Assembly: GCA_903887775.1 (NCBI GenBank)
Contig: CAISRB010000018.1
Coordinates: forward strand, 23,123-87,122
Direction of reading: 5' to 3'
Source of the DNA: an uncultured Bacteroidales bacterium
GTDB lineage: Bacteria; Bacteroidota; Bacteroidia; Bacteroidales; FEN-979
Length of the DNA stretch: 64,000 nt
Made by a program: the position numbers and the translations under genes. Positions 34,718 through 41,906 of the stretch are shown here, one piece after another. Position 1 is the first letter of the stretch. Every line of letters begins with the position of its first letter. The notes under the pieces are model-generated. The model was not told the DNA's origin. It did not search any database and saw only the letters and a list, made by a program, of their open reading frames with translations.

Positions 34718-37384
34718 TTATAATTCCTCATATTCAGTCCTCGCGATGACTTCATCCTGGATCTGTTTGCCTAATTCGACCCAGTACTGGGTAAATCCGG
34801 CAACACGTACAAGCAGGCTGCGGAATTTGTCGGGGTCGCTCTGGGCCTGTTTCAGCATTCTCGAATCGACAATGTTGAATTGCACGTGGAAACCTCCCTT
34901 CCTCATGTAAGCCCGTATCAGTTCAAGGAATTTGCGGGAGCCTTCACGACCCTTCACAACCGAAGGATGGATCTTCATATTGAGCTGAGAATTCTGTGAC
35001 TGCGAGTGGTTCCAGCAGGTTGCCGAATTGAACAGGGCATAGGGTCCCTGCCTGTCGGTACCCGGGTAAGCTGAGACGGAACCATCCGAAAATGTTGTTC
35101 CTGAAAGCCGGCCATCAGGCGAAGCTAAGGTAACTGCTCCCATCGGTCCATGTGTCGAAACGCTGATCTGGCAGGCATACAAAGGCTGGTCATACAACGA
35201 ACGGTAGTTATGAGTCATCTCGCAGAACCATTCTTCCCACTGCTTGAACAGGGCGTCTACATAAGGATCGTCATTCCCGAATTTGGGAGCATCAAGGCTC
35301 CGGCGGTGTATCTTACGATATTCGCTATGATGCTCATTTGGTTTCTGGTCAACCAGGGAATATGAGCCTGTTTCCTGGGCGGTATGGTAGCCGAAATTTT
35401 CAAGTATAGCTTTGCGGTAAGTCTCCAGGTCGAAATTCTTTTCGTCGTAAACGTTCTTCTTCAGGGAGGCCAGGGAATTTATAAGGGTAGTGTTCCCGCA
35501 GGATTCAACATTGAAAGTGGTATTATACCGGGCACCCATCTGGCCGAGGTCGCGGCCTTTCTCAAGGCAGTCGGGTTTAAGCATCGAATTAACCAGTGAC
35601 GGGCTGATCTTTCTCCAGGCGTCATGCTGGATATTATTTGTAAGAGTCAGAACATGCACAGCCCGGCTGAAATAATCTTTAAACCCCTGCCAGAGTTCAT
35701 CATAGGATTCAAGTTTATAGCCGTGGCTGGGGAATATCCTTTCACCGCTTCGCATATCGATGCCGTCGAAGATCACTGTTTCAAGGATCTTCGGCAGAGA
35801 GATGAAATGAACGCCTACGCTCGTCGCGGGAGCCGAACCTCCGGGTATCCAGTGGATCTCCCCGTCGAGGTTGAGCGGCATCCAGCTTCCCGGACTTGTT
35901 TCAAGGCATCCTCCGATAGACCAGGCTCGGGCTTCTTCCGTCTGCATCCCTTCATGGGCGTAATTGTTCAGGAGAAATTCCATAGCCACCGTATTGCTCA
36001 CCCAGGCGGGGTATCCTGCGCCGGCCTTCGTACATTCAATTCCTTTCATTAAAAACTCCTCCGGCAGTTTTTCGTCATAAAGCAACGAAAGTGTGGGTTG
36101 GGGAGTTTCGCAGCTGATACCGGTTTCAAGGATCAGCATCTCAAGTTCATTTGCGGCCTGGGTCCCGTCTTTTTTCAATCCGCCAATACACAGGTTGTTA
36201 AACGTATTGCCCGAAAGTACACCGCCAACAACACCCATCGAAGCAAAGCAGTCTATCTCAGTGAACTTAATACGCATGCATTCGAGGAGCTCTATAGTTT
36301 TCCCGCGGTCGATCAGGCCCCCGTCAATATCCCTTTTCCAGAATGGATACAATACCTGCCCCAAACGGCCCGGAGAAAGGCCGGAGATAGCGTCTTCGTT
36401 CAGAACAGCGACATGGAAAGTCCAGATCATCTGCAATGCATCATGAAAATTACGAGGCGGATCTGACGAGATATGATCAAGCCGCTCAGCCATTTCAGTG
36501 TATTCGGCTTTTTGTTTTTCTTCCTTTTCGAGGGAAGCAAGCAAACGCGCTTCTTCGGCGTAGTTCCTGATCCAGGCCTTGATACCCTGAAGCATTGTGA
36601 TCACCGCTTTATAAAAATACAGGCGGTCCATTTCGGGAAAGCCTGCAACTTCGTTCATGCTTTCCTCGCATATCCGGATGATCCCGTCTATGCCGTATTG
36701 AAGCGGATAATAATAGTTTATGACTTCACGGCCCTGAGGCAGGGTATAACCCGAATCAAACATACAAATGACCGAACGCATGATGGCTTCCTTTTCCTTG
36801 TAAGCGGGAACCATTTGTTCGTATTTATGACCGATGTCATCCACCGAACGGTTTTTCCATTTCTTTGCTACCTCAAGCATCACCGGCATTTCCTCCACTC
36901 TTACGCCGAACTTCCCGGCTATCGAAATGACTTTGCCGCTGGAATTGGTGACGTTACCGCCTCCTTTGCCGAGAGTCGTAAAGGTATCAGCAGTCAGTTT
37001 GCCCGATTCAAGAGCTTCCTGATAAAGCTTGTCCTCGGATGCCATGAAAAAAGCTTCCGACAGCCAGGGCATGGGATAAGACCCGCGCAGGAACGAAGCT
37101 TTACCCATTGCAAGAAGTTCACCGGGGTAAATAACAGGGGTCAGATGTTCGAAACCAGCTTTGAGGCTTTCAGCACGGCGGATGACAGGAATCTCCCCGT
37201 CAAGTTCATCCCAGCGGCGGGTATACCAGTAAGGAAATTCCATCGAAGTCGATGACTTGGCTCCAAAATACAGTTCACGCGCCTTGTTAGCTCTCGGGCT
37301 GGGCGTAAGCTTTTTTTCCCGGTCTTCAACCGTTTCCGAAGGTTTATGCCCGTAATAATTGATCGATTCAGCTGAATTTTCCAT
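34718..37384 (-). CDS. glycyl-radical arylacetate decarboxylase large subunit, HpdB-like
   Basis: This 888-residue glycyl radical enzyme would decarboxylate an arylacetate (4-hydroxyphenylacetate to p-cresol in the type enzyme; relatives use phenylacetate or indoleacetate). The thiyl cysteine and glutamate are in SIGGCLETSPGSWMPL (Cys ~493, Glu ~495). The glycyl radical loop near the C-terminus is RVAGFTQYWVELGKQIQDEV, close to HpdB in wording. The start is the ATG at 37382-37384; earlier in-frame codons overlap yqgE. Small subunit and activase follow in hpdBCA order. The enzyme is destroyed by oxygen. Which arylacetate is used cannot be told from sequence alone. Confidence 0.85.
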   Translation of the reverse strand: MENSAESINYYGHKPSETVEDREKKLTPSPRANKARELYFGAKSSTSMEFPYWYTRRWDELDGEIPVIRRAESLKAGFEHLTPVIYPGELLAMGKASFLRGSYPMPWLSEAFFMASEDKLYQEALESGKLTADTFTTLGKGGGNVTNSSGKVISIAGKFGVRVEEMPVMLEVAKKWKNRSVDDIGHKYEQMVPAYKEKEAIMRSVICMFDSGYTLPQGREVINYYYPLQYGIDGIIRICEESMNEVAGFPEMDRLYFYKAVITMLQGIKAWIRNYAEEARLLASLEKEEKQKAEYTEMAERLDHISSDPPRNFHDALQMIWTFHVAVLNEDAISGLSPGRLGQVLYPFWKRDIDGGLIDRGKTIELLECMRIKFTEIDCFASMGVVGGVLSGNTFNNLCIGGLKKDGTQAANELEMLILETGISCETPQPTLSLLYDEKLPEEFLMKGIECTKAGAGYPAWVSNTVAMEFLLNNYAHEGMQTEEARAWSIGGCLETSPGSWMPLNLDGEIHWIPGGSAPATSVGVHFISLPKILETVIFDGIDMRSGERIFPSHGYKLESYDELWQGFKDYFSRAVHVLTLTNNIQHDAWRKISPSLVNSMLKPDCLEKGRDLGQMGARYNTTFNVESCGNTTLINSLASLKKNVYDEKNFDLETYRKAILENFGYHTAQETGSYSLVDQKPNEHHSEYRKIHRRSLDAPKFGNDDPYVDALFKQWEEWFCEMTHNYRSLYDQPLYACQISVSTHGPMGAVTLASPDGRLSGTTFSDGSVSAYPGTDRQGPYALFNSATCWNHSQSQNSQLNMKIHPSVVKGREGSRKFLELIRAYMRKGGFHVQFNIVDSRMLKQAQSDPDKFRSLLVRVAGFTQYWVELGKQIQDEVIARTEYEEL

Positions 37385-37391
37385 AGGGTTA

Positions 37392-37952
37392 TCAATTAAG
37401 GGTAGGATCGGCAGGATAATTTGCCCAGATGGCATAATCCTGCCCCATATGCTTCAGGTAATTTCTCCAGAGCGATTCGGGATGTTGATTAATCACTTCC
37501 CCGGCTGTGGTATGGGATAACACCCATGAATTTTCAGTGATCTCACGTTCCAGCTGGTCAGGCGTCCATCCGGCGTAGCCGACAAAAAAACGGATATGAT
37601 TTTCATTGATAAGGCCTTTGCGGATGCGGGATTTTACAATCTGAATGTCACCACCCCAGTATAAACCAGGCATTATCTTCATGCTGCCACTGATATTGTT
37701 AAGAGTATGAACGAAAAAAACGCTGTCGGTCTTCACCGGGCCTCCCAGGTATACCTGAAAATCAAATTCCTGCAAATCCTCAAAGATCTCCGGCAGCCGC
37801 ATTTCAATAGGCTTGTTGATGATAACGCCGAAAGTCCCTTCCTTGCTGTGCTCTGCAAGCAAAACGACCGATTGCCGGAAGTAATAATCCTGCAATGTAG
37901 GCTCAGAGATCAGTATGATCCCACGCTTTGGTTCTATGATCTGTTTACCCAT
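37392..37952 (-). CDS. YqgE/AlgH family protein
   Basis: This 186-residue cytosolic protein of unknown molecular function has the family blocks RGIILISEPTLQDYYFRQSV, GTFGVIINKPIEMRL and YLGGPVKTDSVFFVH, with GYAGWTPDQLEREI in the second half. It starts the minus-strand transcript that continues into the decarboxylase operon, separated by 7 bp. A good promoter lies just upstream. Confidence 0.92.
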   Translation of the reverse strand: MGKQIIEPKRGIILISEPTLQDYYFRQSVVLLAEHSKEGTFGVIINKPIEMRLPEIFEDLQEFDFQVYLGGPVKTDSVFFVHTLNNISGSMKIMPGLYWGGDIQIVKSRIRKGLINENHIRFFVGYAGWTPDQLEREITENSWVLSHTTAGEVINQHPESLWRNYLKHMGQDYAIWANYPADPTLN

Positions 37953-37976
37953 CCTTTTCCGGAACAGTTTAGGTCA

Positions 37977-38007
37977 CAAACGTACATGAAATTGATTACT
38001 TTTGCAA
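37977..38007 (-). promoter_or_regulatory. promoter of yqgE and probably the decarboxylase operon
   Basis: TACGTTTG on the minus strand (plus 37977-37984) is the -7 element. A TTG (plus 38005-38007) lies 23 bp upstream as the -33 element, the same spacing as at 9103-9133 and 21798-21828. No operator-like palindrome is visible. Confidence 0.55.
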
Positions 38008-38040
38008 GCAGCGAAAAAAATTACCTATATCAGATAACGG

Positions 38041-38048
38041 TACTTTTG
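38041..38048 (+). promoter_or_regulatory. murL promoter -7 element
   Basis: TACTTTTG on the plus strand fits TAnnTTTG and lies 36 bp before the murL ATG. The 11-bp word TACTTTTGCAA occurs twice (37997 and 38041), so either copy could serve. Confidence 0.35.
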
Positions 38049-38083
38049 CAACATAAATTTCAGGGTAAAGATAATATCATTTA

Positions 38084-39460
38084 ATGCTAAAGTCCAGCAA
38101 TCAGGATAAACAGATCAAATTATCAGCCGAATTCCCTTATTTTATCTATGAGGAATTTACCTGCTCTCTGGAGCCCGAAGGCCTGAAGATGAATTTTCAT
38201 TTCAACCTGGGAGGAAGCTATCATTTTTATCCCACATTATTCATTCCCAGGAAAAACTGGGCATTTCCTGATGATATTTTATATCCAATGCTGCCGTCCC
38301 TGGTCTTTCACATCGGGATGGTGGAATTGATAAGCTACTGGAAGGCAGCCTGTCCGGGGAAAGTCATCATTAAACCTGCCGGACTCAGCCGGGAACAGAA
38401 AGAATGGTGGAAAAAATTGTATTTCCTGGGGCTGGGCGAGTTTTTTTACCTGAACTCCATTGAGGCAGATGAACACACCTTCATGGATATCGAAGCTGAA
38501 GGTGAAATTTTTTCTGATCTGGCTACGCCGGATTTGAAAGAGTGGGTGATCCTCCCGGTTGGAGGGGGCAAGGATTCGGCAGTCACACTTGATCTGCTGA
38601 AGGGATATTATGATGTAATGCCCATGGTGCTGAATTCACGCGGCGCCACATCTGCAGTGATTGAAGCTTCAGGAATTCCTGCCGAAGACTCTCTTTTTAT
38701 TACCCGGCACCTGGACCCCTTGTTGATTGAACTGAACGCCAGGGGCTATCTCAACGGGCATACACCCTTCTCGGCTTTGCTTGCATTTATAAGCCTGACA
38801 GCGGCCTTGTTCACGGGCAGGAAATATATCGTTCTTTCAAACGAATCCAGTGCAAATGAAGCCACGATCCACGGGACAAATATCAATCACCAGTATTCGA
38901 AATCGTTCGAGTTTGAGAATGACTTCCGCTCTTATGTGAGTAAATATATTACCCGGAATATTGAATATTTCAGCTTTCTCCGACCTCTGAACGAATTGCA
39001 GATTGCCTGGCTGTTTTCCCGTTTGCCGGCTTACCATAGCATTTTCCGTTCCTGCAACGCAGGAAGCAAAACCGATTCATGGTGCGGGAAATGTCCGAAA
39101 TGCCTGTTTACGTTTATCATCCTTTCCCCATTTATGGGGATCGAGCGGTTGTCATCAGTTTTCGGGAAGAATATGCTCGAGGAGCTTTCAATGTCGGAAA
39201 CCCTCAGGCAATTCACCGGTGCAGCGGATGAAAAACCTTTCGATTGTACAGGCACAGTCGATGAGATAAATCTGGCTTTATGCGAAAGCATCCGTCAGAA
39301 CAAGGGCCTGGTCCTGCCTGCATTGCTTGAACAATATGCTGGTTCTGATGAATATAACAGGTACCGGGATAAAGATTTTAATACCTTCTTGCGATTAGTT
39401 ATGCCAAACAACCTGCCCGAATCCTTTCGGAAAATATTAACAGCCGAGCTGCATGATTGA
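38084..39460 (+). CDS. murL: UDP-MurNAc-L-Ala-L-Glu epimerase, MurL-like
   Basis: This 458-residue protein has an N-terminal region ending in VILPVGGGKDSAVTLDLL (~155-172), a PP-loop-like ATP site. Other visible parts are LSNESSANEATIHGTNINHQ and a C-terminal cysteine cluster SWCGKCPKCLFTFIILSPF. These fit MurL, which epimerises the terminal L-Glu of UDP-MurNAc-L-Ala-L-Glu with ATP, first described in Xanthomonas. The strongest support is the neighbour: an overlapping MurD-like ligase, as in the murD2-murL pair. This route makes D-Glu in peptidoglycan without glutamate racemase. Family call from memory of motifs and context. Confidence 0.72.
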   Translation: MLKSSNQDKQIKLSAEFPYFIYEEFTCSLEPEGLKMNFHFNLGGSYHFYPTLFIPRKNWAFPDDILYPMLPSLVFHIGMVELISYWKAACPGKVIIKPAGLSREQKEWWKKLYFLGLGEFFYLNSIEADEHTFMDIEAEGEIFSDLATPDLKEWVILPVGGGKDSAVTLDLLKGYYDVMPMVLNSRGATSAVIEASGIPAEDSLFITRHLDPLLIELNARGYLNGHTPFSALLAFISLTAALFTGRKYIVLSNESSANEATIHGTNINHQYSKSFEFENDFRSYVSKYITRNIEYFSFLRPLNELQIAWLFSRLPAYHSIFRSCNAGSKTDSWCGKCPKCLFTFIILSPFMGIERLSSVFGKNMLEELSMSETLRQFTGAADEKPFDCTGTVDEINLALCESIRQNKGLVLPALLEQYAGSDEYNRYRDKDFNTFLRLVMPNNLPESFRKILTAELHD

Positions 39461-40826
39461 TTTCCTGAAAAAAAAGCTGGGTGATGAAATTATTGCAATC
39501 CTGGGTTTCGGGAAGGAAGGGCAGTCGTCATACACATTGATACGGCAGGTGTTCCCTGAGAAGCGTTTGCTGATAGCCGATCTGAATGATGAAATCCGCC
39601 ATCATCCTTTGCTGTTGAACGACAGAAATCTTGAATTTCATACCGGGGAACATTATCTTGATGCAGTGAGGCTAGGCGGGTTCATCATGAAAAGCCCCGG
39701 GATACGCATCAACCATCTTAAACCGCCTGTGCCGCTTTCGAAAGTCATTTCACAGACTTCGCTTTTTCTTGAACGATATGGCCGGCAGATCATCGGTGTC
39801 ACGGGAACAAAAGGAAAGAGTACCACTTCAAGCCTGATCCATCATATACTTCAGCTTAGCGGAAAAGATTCCTGCCTGGTCGGCAATATAGGTTCGCCTG
39901 CGTTTCATTTTACAGGGAGGATAAATGAGGATACAATCATTGTGTTTGAGCTCTCGTCGCACCAGCTTGAATATACCGCGGCCTCACCTCATGTTGCTGT
40001 CATGCTGAATTTTTTCCAGGAGCACCTTGACGCTTACCCTTCTTATGAAGCATACCAGCAGTCAAAACTGAATATTGCCAGGTTCCAGGGCAAGGAAGAT
40101 TTCCTGATTTACCATTCAGGGGATGAACTTCTTTCGTCTCACGTTAATGTACTTGGAAGTAAGGCTCACGGATTCCCGTTTTCGCTTTCGGTGCAAAACA
40201 GACCTGGAATTTTCAGGCATCAAAATGAGATCTTTTTCAGCGACGGCCTCAACGAAAGGGCCATATGGAAAACTGAGCAAAAGCGTTACCTTAAGGGAGA
40301 ACACAACCTGAAAAATATCATGGCGGCAATAGGCGTTTGCGCTGTGTCAGGGATACCGGATGAAGCCATCAGGGAAGGGATCCTCACATTCAAGGGGTTG
40401 GAGCACCGTCTGGAATACCTTGGCGAATACCGGCTGATCCATTTTTACAACGACAGCATTGCAACTATTCCTGAAGCAAGCATTGAGGCTGTGAGATCAT
40501 TACCGGATGTTGATACGCTCATCCTGGGAGGTTTTGACAGGGGTATCGATTATAGTTCTTTTGCTGCTTTTCTTGCCATGTCGAAAGTGAGAAATCTTGT
40601 ACTTTTAGGTGCTGCCGGCAAGCGTATAGGTGAATGCCTTGAGGCACATAAACCTTATCCGCAAAAAATATTCCAAATAAACCGCTTTGATGCATTAAAA
40701 GAAATCGTGTTTCGTGAAACCAGGCCGGGCTATGCCTGTGTTTTGTCGCCTGCCGCGGCCAGTTATGATGAATTCGCGAATTTCGAGGAAAGGGGTAAAC
40801 GTTTCAGAGAGCTTGTACGGTCATGA
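39453..40826 (+). CDS. UDP-MurNAc-L-Ala--L-glutamate ligase, MurD2-like
   Basis: This is a 457-residue Mur ligase with ATP site GVTGTKGKSTTSSLIHHIL (~114-131), central motifs VFELSSHQLEYTAASPHVA and FFQEHLDAYPSYEAYQQSK, and a C-terminal domain with GLEHRLEYLGEYRLIHFYND. The overall form is MurD, adding glutamate to UDP-MurNAc-L-Ala. As it overlaps murL by 8 bp, it is most likely the MurD2 type that adds L-Glu, which MurL then epimerises. A normal murD may exist elsewhere, so which isomer is used is inferred. Confidence 0.75.
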   Translation: MIDFLKKKLGDEIIAILGFGKEGQSSYTLIRQVFPEKRLLIADLNDEIRHHPLLLNDRNLEFHTGEHYLDAVRLGGFIMKSPGIRINHLKPPVPLSKVISQTSLFLERYGRQIIGVTGTKGKSTTSSLIHHILQLSGKDSCLVGNIGSPAFHFTGRINEDTIIVFELSSHQLEYTAASPHVAVMLNFFQEHLDAYPSYEAYQQSKLNIARFQGKEDFLIYHSGDELLSSHVNVLGSKAHGFPFSLSVQNRPGIFRHQNEIFFSDGLNERAIWKTEQKRYLKGEHNLKNIMAAIGVCAVSGIPDEAIREGILTFKGLEHRLEYLGEYRLIHFYNDSIATIPEASIEAVRSLPDVDTLILGGFDRGIDYSSFAAFLAMSKVRNLVLLGAAGKRIGECLEAHKPYPQKIFQINRFDALKEIVFRETRPGYACVLSPAAASYDEFANFEERGKRFRELVRS

Positions 40827-41899
40827 GGGAGACGAAAAGGGTATTGAACTGCCTCGTTAATCGCCAATCGCTCATGGCTCATGGCTCACGGCTCACGGCT
40901 CACGGCTCATGGCTCATGGCTCACGGCTCATGGCTCATGGCTCATGGCTCATGGCTCATGGCTCATGGCTCATGGCTCATGGCTCTTTTTTTCATGTCAC
41001 TGCCTTCAGCCAGGGCCCAGAGTTCTTCCTATGATATCCTGGTTGGATTATATGTAAAAACATACAGTTCTGTTGCTTTGCAGGAGATGAATCAGTATCA
41101 TATTCCTGCCAGTATTACCCTGGCCCAGGGGATCATTGAATCGAAAGCAGGCCAGAGCAAGCTGGCTAAGGAAGCCAACAACCATTTTGGGATCAAATGT
41201 CATAAGGATTGGGCCGGGAAGACTTACCTGAAAACCGACGACCATGCCAATGAATGTTTTCGTAAATATGATCATGCCGAAGAATCCTTTAGGGACCATT
41301 CCTGGTTCCTTACACAGGGTGATCGTTATAAGGGACTTTTCAAACTTCAGCTTACCGACTACCACGGCTGGGCTGAAGGGCTTGAGGCAGCAGGTTACGC
41401 AACCAACAAACAGTATGCGGAAATGTTGATCCGCACCATAGATGATTACCAGCTATACCTTTTCGACAGGCCGGATTACGCAGGGGAAATGATTCCATCT
41501 GCTGACCAGGACTTTGCACGATATGCCTGGATCGCAGAGTTCAAGCCTGACGGTTATATCGGTGAAGGGCGGAGAATATATGAGAACAATGAATTGCAAT
41601 GCATCGTGGTGAGGAGTACCGATAATCTTTCAAAACTATCGACCCTGGTTGATATTCCGGTAAAGAGGCTGATGAAATACAATGACCTGGTGTATATGGG
41701 ATCACTGGAGGCCGGGCAGGTATTATATATTGAGCCGAAAAGGCGCAGGGGGTCCGTTAAAAGTCATATAGTTCAGGCAGGCGAAACCCTGTACGAGATA
41801 TCCCAGCATTACGGAATTAAGATGAAGTTACTGCTAAAGCGGAGCGGAATGGCAGTGGGGATGGATCCTTATCCCGGCCAGGTTTTACCGCTGAGATAA
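40823..41899 (+). CDS. exported glucosaminidase with LysM domain, N-terminus invaded by heptad repeat
   Basis: From residue ~75 the protein has a FlgJ-type glucosaminidase domain (ASITLAQGIIESKAGQSKLA with the catalytic Glu, then NNHFGIKCHKDW and DHSWFLTQGDRYKGLF). It ends with a LysM-like domain (HIVQAGETLYEISQHYGI). It should bind and cut peptidoglycan in the periplasm. The frame opens at an ATGA overlap with the MurD2 gene (MRETKRVLNC). It then runs through 16 repeats of CTCATGG, giving repeated MAHGSWL, before ALFFMSLPSARAQ, the cleavable end of the signal peptide. Alternative starts are the in-frame ATGs inside the repeat, the last at 40979. The true start is unresolved. Confidence 0.85.
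   Translation: MRETKRVLNCLVNRQSLMAHGSRLTAHGSWLMAHGSWLMAHGSWLMAHGSWLMALFFMSLPSARAQSSSYDILVGLYVKTYSSVALQEMNQYHIPASITLAQGIIESKAGQSKLAKEANNHFGIKCHKDWAGKTYLKTDDHANECFRKYDHAEESFRDHSWFLTQGDRYKGLFKLQLTDYHGWAEGLEAAGYATNKQYAEMLIRTIDDYQLYLFDRPDYAGEMIPSADQDFARYAWIAEFKPDGYIGEGRRIYENNELQCIVVRSTDNLSKLSTLVDIPVKRLMKYNDLVYMGSLEAGQVLYIEPKRRRGSVKSHIVQAGETLYEISQHYGIKMKLLLKRSGMAVGMDPYPGQVLPLR
40871..40982 (+). repeat. heptad array CTCATGG, 16 units, inside a coding region
   Basis: Sixteen perfect-length 7-bp units: twelve CTCATGG and four CTCACGG (units 3, 4, 5 and 8). Every CTCATGG carries an ATG, and the three frames share the heptapeptide MAHGSWL. No stop codon occurs in any forward frame. Loss or gain of a unit would shift the frame relative to the upstream ATG at 40823. 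Confidence 0.97.
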
Positions 41900-41906
41900 A
41901 ATCCTT

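Noticed and set aside
36473..37255. 260-codon plus-strand frame opposite the HpdB-like gene
   Set aside because: It is antisense to a well-supported enzyme and has no recognisable domain.
40871..40982. CRISPR array
   Set aside because: The 7-bp units are back-to-back with no spacers; it is a tandem repeat inside a coding frame.
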